NCBI GenBank assembly: GCA_943787205.1
Contig: CALSLN010000017.1
Coordinates: 1 to 64,000, forward strand
Length of the DNA stretch: 64,000 nt
Direction: 5' to 3'
DNA from: an uncultured Rhodospirillaceae bacterium
GTDB lineage: Bacteria; Pseudomonadota; Alphaproteobacteria; Rhodospirillales; Rhodospirillaceae
Both the position numbers and the translations under genes were made by a program. A model generated the notes under the pieces. That model saw only the letters and a program-made list of their open reading frames with translations, ran no database searches and was not told the DNA's origin. Every line of letters begins with the position of its first letter. Positions within the stretch are counted from its first letter, which is position 1. Positions 54,406 through 63,308 of this stretch are shown here, piece after piece.

Positions 54406-55863
54406 CTACAATCCCATAATCTCGAAGGCCGCACGCTCGCCGGACTCCATCGCCCCTTCCATGCCGCGATTAGATAACGCGGTGTGTTCACCACAGAAGT
54501 GAACACGACCATGCGCTTTACCCGTCGCATGAAGGAACTCTGTCACTTGGCCCGGCTCCCAAACGGCATAATCACCGCCCGCGAACGGGTCCCGCATCCA
54601 GGATTTAATATACCGTGCTTCTAGCTTGCCCTTCGCGCTCGGGCGAATACGCTCCATTTCCGAAACCACCCAAGCCATGCCTTCTTCTGGACTCACGCGA
54701 TCCAATTTGTGCGCGGTAAATCCACGCGCCCAAGCCGTGAGACTGGTGACGTCACTATTTTCAACATTATGCCGGTTGCCGATCACATGGCCCGCGACAG
54801 TGTCTGTCCACATGTCCGGAGACCATTCATCGTCTTCCCAGAATGGCTCTTTTGCAATCAGATGGACCTGTGTCATCGGGAAGTAAGGCACCAAGGAAAT
54901 CGCCTTGGATTGGACAGAGGGCAAGAACGGATCAAACCGAACATGACGCATCACCGGTAAGGGCAACGAGCACACCACATGATCGGCACGATACACCGTA
55001 CCGTCTGCGCACACGACTTCCGCACAGCCGCTCGTATCACTAACGCCCACAACCGTCCGGTTGAGATGAACTTCGCCATTCAACGCCTTCGCCATCATTT
55101 CTGGGATGGTCATATTGCCACCGATGGCAGAAAGCTGCGTCGGCGGCCCGCCAGCCATGGAGGCTACCCAACCATCGTTAAACCACATCATTAACGCTGA
55201 AATGTCATGGGCCGATGTCCCGTAGGCCACATTCAAATTGTAGGTCAGATCAATTTGTTCGTCGGTAAAGCCTTCCTTCTTAAAGACGTCATAGACAGAA
55301 ATATCGTGCGGCGTTGATTTCGGATCGTACCAGTCCTCAAAAGACTCAAGCGGGTTGGTTCGACTTAACAAGACTAATGGCACCAAGCGCGGACTGAAGT
55401 TTTTCCAGGCGTCTGGGAGAATGTTTTTAGGATGGGTCGGCCATTGCTCAGCAGAAATTCGTTCGCCATCCAAATACAATTCGAACGGTGTCATCTGCGC
55501 ACGGCCTGCCGAATTGAGCATGGGAATTTTTAGGCGTTCGACTGTGTCGATCATTCGACCATAGCCGGATCCGATTCCGTTACCGCCCGCTTCTGGGTTT
55601 CCAGGAATGTCACGCAGAGACAATAGGCGTCCGCCAATACGGTCGCGGCCTTCAATTACTTGGACAGTGTAGCCTTGCTCTTCCAAAAGCATCGCTGCGT
55701 TAAGACCAGAGAGCCCCGCGCCGATTACAACCACATCCGTCTTGTTCTGAGCCCGAAGCGGTTTTTGAGACATGCCGGTGGCGCTGGCAGCGGCGCCCGT
55801 TGCGGCGACAGCAGCACCCGTAGCGGCCAACGCCGCCCGACGCGTTAATGACTTAGATTGCAT
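54406..55863 (-). CDS. Flavin monoamine oxidase family protein, copy A
   Basis: 485 residues. An N-terminal twin-arginine signal (LTRRAALAATGAAVAATGAA) indicates export. The FAD fold follows with VVIGAGLSGLNAAMLLEEQG and VQVIEGRDRIGGRLLSL, and at the C-terminus HFCGEHTALSNRGMEGAMES. Such enzymes oxidise amines or amino acids to imines with oxygen as acceptor. Substrate and product are unknown. It overlaps the paralogue at 55853 by 11 bases and has the same length, which shows a tandem duplication. Ala-rich Tat signals of this type are unusually low in complexity. Confidence 0.88.
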   Translation of the reverse strand: MQSKSLTRRAALAATGAAVAATGAAASATGMSQKPLRAQNKTDVVVIGAGLSGLNAAMLLEEQGYTVQVIEGRDRIGGRLLSLRDIPGNPEAGGNGIGSGYGRMIDTVERLKIPMLNSAGRAQMTPFELYLDGERISAEQWPTHPKNILPDAWKNFSPRLVPLVLLSRTNPLESFEDWYDPKSTPHDISVYDVFKKEGFTDEQIDLTYNLNVAYGTSAHDISALMMWFNDGWVASMAGGPPTQLSAIGGNMTIPEMMAKALNGEVHLNRTVVGVSDTSGCAEVVCADGTVYRADHVVCSLPLPVMRHVRFDPFLPSVQSKAISLVPYFPMTQVHLIAKEPFWEDDEWSPDMWTDTVAGHVIGNRHNVENSDVTSLTAWARGFTAHKLDRVSPEEGMAWVVSEMERIRPSAKGKLEARYIKSWMRDPFAGGDYAVWEPGQVTEFLHATGKAHGRVHFCGEHTALSNRGMEGAMESGERAAFEIMGL

Positions 55864-57310
55864 CCATCACCTCAAAAGCTACGCGTTCACCGGATTCCAT
55901 TGCCCCCTCCATACCACGGTTCGAGAGCGCGGTATGTTCGCCGCAGAAATGTAAATTGCCATGCGGCTCTGCCATTTTTCCGATGAAATTCTTGATTTGC
56001 CCTGGTTCCCAGACGGCCCAATCACCAGAGGAGAACGGATCGTTGTACCAAGACTTAAAGCCAGCCACTTCCAGTTTACCCTTAGACGCCGGGCGCTGCT
56101 CAGCCCATGTATCGAGCACAAGTTGCTTGGCATCTTCTTCAGGCAATTGGTCAATCTGTTGGGCTTTCCAGCCTCTATGCCAGCAGGTGATACTGGTCAC
56201 GTCTTCAGGCTTATCACCAAAGTGCTGGGCCATAACATTGCCAAGAACGGTGTCGGAGAACATGCCAATAGGCATCCCGTCTTCTTCCCAGAACGGTTCT
56301 TTCGCAACTAAATGAGACTGTGTCAGTAGTTGCTTACCGAGGGTTTGAACGGCATGTGATTGAACACCCGAGAGGCCAGGCTCAATTTTCATGGTGCGCA
56401 ATACAGAGAACGGAATCGATGAGATAACGCGCTTGGCGCGGTAAACCGTGCCGTCTGAGCAGTGGGCTTCTGCACCTGTCGCATCACTACTGATACCGAC
56501 GACCTTTTGGCCCAAGTGCACTTCATTATTAAGCGCTCCGGCCATCGCTTCTGGAATGCGCTGGTTACCACCAACGGCCGCATAGGTCGCGCGTGGCACA
56601 TTTGAGCGCTGCATCATGCCCCAGGCGTAAACGAACATCAGCATCAGTGCTGACACGTCGTAGGACGAGTTTCCAAAATCAGAATTGATATTGTAGGCGA
56701 GATTGATCTGCTCTTCCGTCACACCTTTAGATGAGAACCATTCATGGATCGAAACATCGAGCGGTGCTGACTTGGGATCATACCAATCTTCGAATGACTC
56801 CAACGGATTATTCTGAATTATGAACATAGGTACAAATGACCAGGGCATGATTCCTTTGTACTTCTCCGCAAACACGTTGCGCGGATGGCTAGGCCAATCT
56901 TCCTGGCTGACCATTTGACCGTCGAGAAACAAACTACGATTCAGTATGAGGGGCGCTCGATCGATTATGTTGTTCAATTTCGCGCCAAAGCGCTCAGCGG
57001 CATCAATAACGCGGCCATAGCCACCGCCAATGCCGTTACCACCCGCTTCAGGGTTTCCAGGAATATCGCTGAGCGACAAAATCCGACCGCCGATACGATC
57101 ACGACCTTCAATGACCCGAACACTGTATCCCTGATCTTGCAAAACATGAGCCGCCGCAAGGCCCGACAAACCAGCCCCAATAATCAAAACATCCGTTTCA
57201 TTTTGTGCCCGCGCTGACTTCGGAGCCATGCCTACGCCAACGCTGGTGGCTAGGGCGGCCGCGCTCGCGCTTTTTATCGCCGTTCGGCGGCTGAAGTGGT
57301 GCTTGGTCAT
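55853..57310 (-). CDS. Flavin monoamine oxidase family protein, copy B
   Basis: 485 residues from ATG 57310; the frame opens to 57433, but the shorter start puts the twin-arginine signal (HFSRRTAIKSASAAALATSV) at the N-terminus. FAD-binding VLIIGAGLSGLAAAHVLQDQ and VRVIEGRDRIGGRILSLSDI are present and the C-terminus has HFCGEHTALSNRGMEGAMES, as in copy A. The two share long identical stretches such as NPLESFEDWYDPKS, but differ in the substrate-domain region (about 210-330), suggesting different substrates. It is the first gene of the pair. The promoter is probably in the 57311-57467 gap. Confidence 0.88.
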   Translation of the reverse strand: MTKHHFSRRTAIKSASAAALATSVGVGMAPKSARAQNETDVLIIGAGLSGLAAAHVLQDQGYSVRVIEGRDRIGGRILSLSDIPGNPEAGGNGIGGGYGRVIDAAERFGAKLNNIIDRAPLILNRSLFLDGQMVSQEDWPSHPRNVFAEKYKGIMPWSFVPMFIIQNNPLESFEDWYDPKSAPLDVSIHEWFSSKGVTEEQINLAYNINSDFGNSSYDVSALMLMFVYAWGMMQRSNVPRATYAAVGGNQRIPEAMAGALNNEVHLGQKVVGISSDATGAEAHCSDGTVYRAKRVISSIPFSVLRTMKIEPGLSGVQSHAVQTLGKQLLTQSHLVAKEPFWEEDGMPIGMFSDTVLGNVMAQHFGDKPEDVTSITCWHRGWKAQQIDQLPEEDAKQLVLDTWAEQRPASKGKLEVAGFKSWYNDPFSSGDWAVWEPGQIKNFIGKMAEPHGNLHFCGEHTALSNRGMEGAMESGERVAFEVMDAI

Positions 57311-57467
57311 GGTCGAGGTTCCCCTTTGAGCGTAGACGCCCCTGATATGAGCGTCGCTATAATAGTCCGCGAATTGCGGTGCAGCGTAAAGGGCGACAAT
57401 TCGGCGGGAAACCGTGGGTTGCCCAATAACCACCCTGCGGTAGGATATATGGGATTAATGAGGGGAA

Positions 57468-57787
57468 ATGGAACAATTGTTAGATCCACAAGCCTTAGGC
57501 GAGCGCTTTGAAACTTGCTTCGGTGTTCCTAATTTGGATGCGGCGACCCGGTATGGGGAGAGCTTCGGCTTCCGAGCCTGCCCCAGACGTCAGTTGGATG
57601 CTGGCTCTGACAGTCAACGAGAAGGCCAATCTGGCCTTGCAAAATCCAGCCGCCTTGGGCATAGCCTGTTAACTTGGCATGTACGTGATCTCGCCGCTTT
57701 CAAGACCGTATGCGTCGCTGGTGGCTGCACCGAGGCCTTCACGTGCACGACACCGATGGATTTAATTGGATATTTCTACAGGCTTAA
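57468..57787 (+). pseudogene. Frame-disrupted VOC/glyoxalase-like gene
   Basis: A 108-codon frame from 57468 to 57794 shows only pieces of a vicinal oxygen chelate (glyoxalase-like) protein: FGVPNLDAATRYGESFGF, then LLTWHVRDLAAFKTVC. Reading the other frames restores missing parts: EPAPDVSWMLALTVNEKANL near 57578-57637 and the family-typical end HDTDGFNWIFLQA, with a stop at 57785-57787. At least three frame changes are needed. It is either a decayed gene or one carrying several consensus errors. A functional version would be a small metal-binding enzyme or binding protein just before the MDR reductase at 57791. Confidence 0.55.
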
Positions 57788-57790
57788 AAC

Positions 57791-58816
57791 ATGACACAAG
57801 ACGTTCACCAAAAAGTTGTTCTCGCTGCCCACCCAGACGGCATGCCCAAGCCAAGCGATTTTCGCATGGAAGAAGGGCCAATTCCTGAGCCCGGCGAAAA
57901 TGAAATGCTCATTCGCACGCTCTATATTGGCCTGGAACCACGCGTCCGCTTGATGCTGAACCCGACAACCGACGACAACAAAGCCATGCGCCCACATGGC
58001 GCCATGACGGATATTGGTAAAGTCATTCCTGGAACCGTTCTCGGCGTCGTCGTGAAGTCCAACAATCCGAAATACAAGACCGGCGATTTGGTCGAAGGAT
58101 TCCTCGGTTGGCAGAACTTTGTCATCACCGATGGTGAACCGCACCCGACCAACAATCCTGAAGGCGTTGCCATCTGCGACCCAGACCTAGCAGACCCCAT
58201 CGAATTTATTGGCCCGCTCGGTGCGCCAGGTCTAACTGCTATCTTGGCCCTTAAGCATGAAGGCAAGCTCCAACAGGAAGAAGCCGTCGTCATCACCAGC
58301 GCTGCCGGCATGGTCGGCTCGCTTGTCGGCCAGCTTTCCTTACTATGTGATGCGTGGACTGTTGGGGTCACAAGCACCGATGAGAAGTGTGCTTATCTCA
58401 TGGACGAGTTGGGTTTCGACGCCGCCATTAACTACAATTCGACGAAAGACCTTGGTGCTGCCGTCAAAGATGCCTGCCCGGACGGGGTCGATTACTTCTT
58501 CGACAACACCGGCGGTAAGATGGCCGATACGATCAAAGAGCACATGTCCAAGAATGGCCGTGTCACCCGCTGCGGGATCATTGCCAACTACAACAAAACC
58601 GGTTGGAACCAGTCCGAGCAATTTGACGGGCAATTCTCGGTCCACAACCACGTCAGCGAGTATGCTGAAGCACGCGGCACCATGGCAGACCTACTCAAAG
58701 ACGGCGGCATTCAATATGAACGCAAAGTCTTTGAGGGCCTGGACTTGGCACCGAGCGCCTTCATCGGCCTCCTGAGCGGGCGCAACATCGGCAAATGGAT
58801 CGTACAGGTCTCTTAG
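57791..58816 (+). CDS. Zinc-free MDR NAD(P)H reductase (CurA/leukotriene B4 dehydrogenase-like)
   Basis: 341 residues of the medium-chain dehydrogenase/reductase superfamily, subgroup that reduces activated carbon-carbon double bonds with NADPH. No zinc-ligand Cys cluster is seen. Features include the N-terminal GENEMLIRTLYIGLEPRVRL, then PGTVLGVVVKSNNPKYKTGD and GAPGLTAILALKHEGKLQQE. The cofactor site follows as VITSAAGMVGSLVGQLSLL, then YFFDNTGGKMADTIKEHMSK. Start ATG 57791 overlaps the end of the disrupted VOC frame. Likely substrates are enones or alkenals. The stop is three bases from the convergent NmrA-type gene. Confidence 0.9.
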   Translation: MTQDVHQKVVLAAHPDGMPKPSDFRMEEGPIPEPGENEMLIRTLYIGLEPRVRLMLNPTTDDNKAMRPHGAMTDIGKVIPGTVLGVVVKSNNPKYKTGDLVEGFLGWQNFVITDGEPHPTNNPEGVAICDPDLADPIEFIGPLGAPGLTAILALKHEGKLQQEEAVVITSAAGMVGSLVGQLSLLCDAWTVGVTSTDEKCAYLMDELGFDAAINYNSTKDLGAAVKDACPDGVDYFFDNTGGKMADTIKEHMSKNGRVTRCGIIANYNKTGWNQSEQFDGQFSVHNHVSEYAEARGTMADLLKDGGIQYERKVFEGLDLAPSAFIGLLSGRNIGKWIVQVS

Positions 58817-58819
58817 GCT

Positions 58820-59683
58820 TTACGCGCTGTACATCGCCTTATGTTCCTCAATGAATTTCGTGAGGGACATAGGCGGACGGCCGAGGAGTTCACCCATTGT
58901 ATCCGTGGTGAAATCCAAACCGCCCTCTTCTGACATTTCTTGCATCAGTTCGACGACACCTTCGACGTGCCAATCGCTCTTAAGAACTTTTGCAAGGTAG
59001 TCATGAAAAGCCTGTAAAGGCATCGGCTTATAGGTAATCTCGCGACCAAGCTCTTTGCTGAGCAAAGACGCAACATCATGCATAGACACGATATCCGGGC
59101 CAGTCAGGTCATACGTTTTGCCATAATGAGCTTCGCCATTAGTCAAGATGATCGCAGCCACTTCGCCGACATCACGGACGTCGCACATTGAAGCCGTGCC
59201 ATCGCCAGCCGGAAACGAGAACGCATCATTGGCTTTAACTTGGCCTGCAAATGGGAAGATACCCTGCATAAAGAAATTGGGCCGCATGATCGTCCAGTTG
59301 AGGCTCGAAGCCATAATAGCCTCAACAATTTTCCAGTGAACCTGGGGGATACGGCGTGGATTATCAGCGTTGGATTCAGTTGAAGACATATAGACGAGAT
59401 GTTTAACGCCAGCGGCCTCAGCCTGTTTAAGTACTCCAAGCTCCCAATCGAGCTGATCCGGGCCATTCGGCAGCGTCAACAAGATGCCATCCACCCCTTC
59501 CATAGCCTTGGCGACGGCGTCGGCATCACCGATGTCACCGACAGCCAAATCAACGCCCTGTTCCTTGAGCGGAGCAGCCTTTTCCTCACTCCGAACAAAC
59601 GCCCGGACAGAAGCGCCCTTAGCCAAAAGATGCTTTACTGTTTGTCCGCCGGTTTTTCCGGTCGCGCCTGTTACGAGGAACAT
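58820..59683 (-). CDS. NmrA-like NAD(P)H-binding oxidoreductase
   Basis: 287 residues. The Rossmann motif FLVTGATGKTGGQTVKHLLA is at the start, then VRAFVRSEEKAAPLKEQGVD, LVYMSSTESNADNPR, LNWTIMRPNFFMQGIFP and VRDVGEVAAIILTNGEAHYG, as in the NmrA/SDR_a5 family of NAD(P)H sensors or quinone reductases. There is no signal peptide, unlike the related exported pair at 12033 and 12800. The canonical YxxxK is missing, which is usual for the family. It converges with the MDR reductase and lies 183 bases from the divergent amidase. Confidence 0.88.
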   Translation of the reverse strand: MFLVTGATGKTGGQTVKHLLAKGASVRAFVRSEEKAAPLKEQGVDLAVGDIGDADAVAKAMEGVDGILLTLPNGPDQLDWELGVLKQAEAAGVKHLVYMSSTESNADNPRRIPQVHWKIVEAIMASSLNWTIMRPNFFMQGIFPFAGQVKANDAFSFPAGDGTASMCDVRDVGEVAAIILTNGEAHYGKTYDLTGPDIVSMHDVASLLSKELGREITYKPMPLQAFHDYLAKVLKSDWHVEGVVELMQEMSEEGGLDFTTDTMGELLGRPPMSLTKFIEEHKAMYSA

Positions 59684-59866
59684 GGATTTAATCTCCCAAA
59701 AATGAATTTACCGAGTATGCCTCGACACATGCCAGGGAAGCCACCCGGAGGCAAGTCCATTGGCGCAACCAGTAACGGGCTAGATACCTTTTCCATTCAA
59801 TGGCCGTACTTCCAATTATCTGTCCGCTAGCGTTGAATAGAGCGTTCACTGTATCGGAGATTCCCT

Positions 59867-61252
59867 ATGACCGAACGCCAGGGCAAGAGCATGGTTCAAA
59901 TTGCGCAAGACATTGCCAGTGGCCAGCTGACATCTGAGGGTGTTTGCGCGGACCTGTGCGACGCAATAGAGGCCGCCTCGGACCTTAACGCCTATTCATT
60001 CTTCGATCGTACCGCGCTCATGGACCAAGCCAAAGAAGCCGATGTCGCCCAAAACCTGGGTAAGAGCCGCGGTCCCCTTCATGGCGTACCCCTCATTCTC
60101 AAGGACAACATCAATACGACATCGCTCCCCACCAGCGGCGGCACACCTGCCTTGCTCGGTAATAACCCTGGCTCAAACGCACCGATCGCCGCTCGTCTGT
60201 TTCAAGCTGGCGCTCTGCTTGCCGGAAAAGCGAATATGCATGAGTTGTCTGCTGGCGGCACAAGCGCCAATCACACCTTCGGACCTGTGCGTAATCCCTA
60301 TGACAAAGCCCGCACCCCGGGTGGGTCATCGGGAGGAACCGCAGCGGCTATTGCGGCTGGAATAGCACCTGCCGGACTTGGCACCGATACGGCAGGGTCT
60401 GTGCGCGTGCCGGCCGCCTTATGCGGCATTTACGGCTTTCGCCCGAGCACCGGCCGATACGGCGCAGACGGCATCGTCCCACTATCGAGAACCCAAGATA
60501 CAGCCGGGCCTCTAGCCTCCACAATTGACGACATCATCCTGTTAGACAGCATCCTCGCCGAAAAAGCTGTGACCGTTAAGCCTTGCTCTATAGGCGAGCT
60601 GCGCATCGGCATAGCGACGACCTTTATGGACTCTTCAACGCCAGCGGTGGTCCAGGTGATCGAAGCAGCCTTTGATCGGCTAGCCAAAGCGGGCGTCACC
60701 TTTGTTCCCGTTGATCTAGCGCCCCTGCGCGACCGCCAGCTTGCGGCCTCAGCCGGAGTCATCGACACGGAATTCCCAAGTGTCACAAAAGACTATCTGC
60801 AAGCCTATGCGCCACATCTGACAATTGAAGCTCTCATCGACCAGGTGGCATCACCGTCCGTCAAATCCTTCTTGCTGGAGCGGCTGGAGAAACCCTCCGA
60901 TGCGGAAGCCTACGCCACAGCGACGGGGAAGGGTTTGAGTGCCTATCAAGACGCCTGGAAGAGTATTTTAGACGACCACCAACTGGATGCCGTCGCCTTC
61001 CCGACCACGCCGGACGAAGCCCTGCCGCTTGCCCAAGATGACAGCGTCATCAAAGACGGCGAAGTCGTATTCTCATGGTTCTACTTCCGCCATACCGGCC
61101 CGGGGAGCACTGGCCAGCGTCCAGGCATCAGCATACCTGCAGGGTTCAGTCAGAACGGACTGCCAGTGGGTTTGGAACTCGACGGATTACCAGGTGAAGA
61201 CGAGGCCCTACTTGCTGTCGCCAAAGCGATCAGCGAGGGTTTAAGCAGCTAG
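59867..61252 (+). CDS. Amidase (amidase signature family)
   Basis: 461 residues of the amidase signature family, which hydrolyses carboxamides with a Ser-cisSer-Lys triad. The Lys is in VPLILKDNINTT (about 80), the cis-Ser in ARTPGGSSGGTAAAIAAG (about 148-165) and the nucleophile Ser in GLGTDTAGSVRVPAALCGIY (about 168-187). The N-terminus MVQIAQDIASGQLTSEGVCA is typical of indoleacetamide-hydrolase-like members. A gatCAB subunit A role is less likely because gatB and gatC are not adjacent. The substrate is unknown. The 3' end overlaps queD on the other strand by four bases. Confidence 0.9.
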   Translation: MTERQGKSMVQIAQDIASGQLTSEGVCADLCDAIEAASDLNAYSFFDRTALMDQAKEADVAQNLGKSRGPLHGVPLILKDNINTTSLPTSGGTPALLGNNPGSNAPIAARLFQAGALLAGKANMHELSAGGTSANHTFGPVRNPYDKARTPGGSSGGTAAAIAAGIAPAGLGTDTAGSVRVPAALCGIYGFRPSTGRYGADGIVPLSRTQDTAGPLASTIDDIILLDSILAEKAVTVKPCSIGELRIGIATTFMDSSTPAVVQVIEAAFDRLAKAGVTFVPVDLAPLRDRQLAASAGVIDTEFPSVTKDYLQAYAPHLTIEALIDQVASPSVKSFLLERLEKPSDAEAYATATGKGLSAYQDAWKSILDDHQLDAVAFPTTPDEALPLAQDDSVIKDGEVVFSWFYFRHTGPGSTGQRPGISIPAGFSQNGLPVGLELDGLPGEDEALLAVAKAISEGLSS

Positions 61253-61614
61253 GCTGGGCCTTCGTAGATGCAGCCCTCTCCGCAGGAACCACGGCGGATA
61301 ATGATTTTGCTCAGCGCCGGAAACTGAGGTGCAAGACGGTCCCACACCCATATGGCGATGTTTTCCAAGGTTGGGTGACTTAGGCCTTCGAGGTCATTGA
61401 GATACCCATGATCCAGTTCACCTTTGACGTGCTCGATCGCCGTATCAACATCTGCAAAATCGACAATCCAACCCGTTTGCGCATCCGGCGTACCAGACAG
61501 ATACACTTCAGCTGCAAACGAATGCCCATGAAGGCGCGCATAGCGATGGTCTGGCGTCACATTAGGAGCCAGATGATGCGCCGCTTCGAAAGTAAAACTT
61601 TTAAAGATATCCAT
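61249..61614 (-). CDS. queD: QueD-type 6-carboxytetrahydropterin synthase homologue, altered active site
   Basis: 121 residues, the T-fold enzyme size. Zinc His ligands are present: FEAAHHL and RLHGHSF, as is DHGYLND. In characterised E. coli QueD the segment is HKCGRLHGHSF, whose Cys is catalytic; here it is HRYARLHGHSF, so the Cys is Tyr. The C-terminal segment RRGSCGEGCIYEGP keeps the two Cys of KETCTAGCIYRG but replaces its Glu with Gly. Both the nucleophile and the pterin-anchoring Glu are thus missing. It is divergent from queC, 186 bases apart, and is still likely linked to preQ0 synthesis. Either the enzyme is a variant or the true QueD is elsewhere. Confidence 0.85.
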   Translation of the reverse strand: MDIFKSFTFEAAHHLAPNVTPDHRYARLHGHSFAAEVYLSGTPDAQTGWIVDFADVDTAIEHVKGELDHGYLNDLEGLSHPTLENIAIWVWDRLAPQFPALSKIIIRRGSCGEGCIYEGPA

Positions 61615-61800
61615 GGGTTTTGAACTGATCTGCTTGCAGTGTCTGTGTATAAAGCGGGCGGACTATGCCACCAACGCTTCAAAAAAGCACGGCTTGAAAA
61701 CACATGGTGTTTACTAGAATGACAATACGAATAAATGTTTTAAAAACAGTATGTTGAAATTGTTTCTTGACCTACCGTCGCCACTGGTCAAAGTGCGCCC

Positions 61801-62529
61801 ATGAATACCAAAGCGACATCAAATCCCCGCTCTGCAGAAACGGCGCTGGTTCTCTTTTCAGGTGGACAGGACTCAGCGACCTGCCTTGCTTGGGCGCTCG
61901 AGAGCTATACCAAGGTCGAAACAGTAGGGTTCGACTACGGCCAACGGCATAGCGTTGAGCTGCAAAGCCGCCTGATTGTCTTAGAGCAGATCCGCACCAC
62001 CTTCCCCAATTGGGCAGGGCGTTTGGCTGAAGACCACATTGTCGAGTTGGGTTATCTCAGTGCCCTTGGTGAAACCGCGATGACCCACGACGTCGCCATT
62101 GAAATGAATGACGCTGGACTACCGACAACCTTTGTCCCGGGCCGAAATCTGGCATTCCTCAATGCAGCTGGAGCCCTTGCCTATCGCCGAGGCATCAATG
62201 TGCTCGTTGGCGGCATGTGTGAAACTGACTATTCGGGTTATCCCGATTGTCGACGAGACACGATTGATGCCCAGGAAACAGCACTCGCCCTCGGCATGGA
62301 TCGGCCATTTCGCATTGAAACGCCGCTCATGCGCATCGATAAGGCGGCAACTTGGGCTATGGCCCATGATATCGGTGGCCAGGCCTTAACGGACCTCATC
62401 ATCGAACATACCCATACCTGTTACTTAGGCGACCGCGAGCATCGTCATGACTGGGGCTACGGCTGCGACGAATGCCCTGCTTGCGATCTCAGGTCTGCCG
62501 GATATGCCCGCTTTAAGGAGGCTGCGTGA
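61801..62529 (+). CDS. queC: 7-cyano-7-deazaguanine synthase
   Basis: 242 residues. The PP-loop ATP site is [20 protein letters not shown] (about 17-36), then [14 protein letters not shown]. Later come [20 protein letters not shown] and [15 protein letters not shown]. The C-terminal zinc site [20 protein letters not shown] and [11 protein letters not shown] has four Cys. QueC turns 7-carboxy-7-deazaguanine into preQ0 with ammonia and ATP. It overlaps queE by four bases, so they are coupled. No preQ1 riboswitch-like structure was recognised in the 186 bases before it. Cytoplasmic. Confidence 0.95.
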   Translation: MNTKATSNPRSAETALVLFSGGQDSATCLAWALESYTKVETVGFDYGQRHSVELQSRLIVLEQIRTTFPNWAGRLAEDHIVELGYLSALGETAMTHDVAIEMNDAGLPTTFVPGRNLAFLNAAGALAYRRGINVLVGGMCETDYSGYPDCRRDTIDAQETALALGMDRPFRIETPLMRIDKAATWAMAHDIGGQALTDLIIEHTHTCYLGDREHRHDWGYGCDECPACDLRSAGYARFKEAA

Positions 62530-63161
62530 CCTACGCTGTTAAAGAAATTCACTACACGCTTCAGGGCGAAGGCGCACAGGCTGGGCGTGCGGCTGTATTC
62601 TGCCGTTTCACCGGCTGTAATTTATGGTCAGGTCGCGAGGAAGACCGGGCAACGGCGCAGTGCCAGTTCTGCGATACAGACTTTGTCGGCACGGATGGCG
62701 AAGGTGGCGGTTCATTCACGTCAGCCGCCAACCTAGCCCTTAAGATAGCTGGCTATTGGCCCACCACCGGCCAGGATAGAAAGTATGTCGTCTTCACCGG
62801 AGGTGAGCCCCTCCTGCAACTGGACGATGACCTCATTACCGCGCTTCACGGCCAAGGATTTGAGATCGCCATAGAGACCAATGGCACCCTGCCTGTTCCA
62901 GCTGGTGTCGATTGGATTTGCGTCAGCCCTAAAGCGGGAACGGAGCAAGTTCAGCGCAAAGGCAGCGAACTCAAGATCGTTCACCCACAAACGGGGCTCA
63001 ATCCACTTGATCTAGAGTCCCAGGACTTCACCCATCGTTTCGTGCAGCCCATGTATGGCGACACCTATCAAGAGAGCTTAGCGGCCTGTGTGGCCTTCTG
63101 CAGAGACAATCCAGCATGGCGCTTGAGCCTACAAACCCACAAAGTTCTGGGTATTCCCTAG
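62526..63161 (+). CDS. queE: 7-carboxy-7-deazaguanine synthase (radical SAM)
   Basis: 211 residues from GTG 62526, overlapping queC by GTGA. The radical SAM cluster motif is the QueE-type CX14CX2C: Cys in FTGCNLW, then [10 protein letters not shown]. The opening [20 protein letters not shown] and the segment [20 protein letters not shown], plus [20 protein letters not shown] and [10 protein letters not shown] at the end, all fit. It converts CPH4 (the QueD product) to CDG for queuosine or archaeosine-type precursors. The gene is followed by a 147-base AT-rich gap with no gene. Confidence 0.95.
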   Translation: MTYAVKEIHYTLQGEGAQAGRAAVFCRFTGCNLWSGREEDRATAQCQFCDTDFVGTDGEGGGSFTSAANLALKIAGYWPTTGQDRKYVVFTGGEPLLQLDDDLITALHGQGFEIAIETNGTLPVPAGVDWICVSPKAGTEQVQRKGSELKIVHPQTGLNPLDLESQDFTHRFVQPMYGDTYQESLAACVAFCRDNPAWRLSLQTHKVLGIP

Positions 63162-63308
63162 TGACCTAAAATTGCCCCTTGATTCCTTTGTAGTCGATTG
63201 TGAAAAATGTGTAAGTCATTGAATTTGAATTAGTATTTGAGTTTTTATGTAATATCAAAATCGCAAAAAATCGAGAGTCAGTATGACTGTGGCAGGGAGG
63301 TATTTGAA

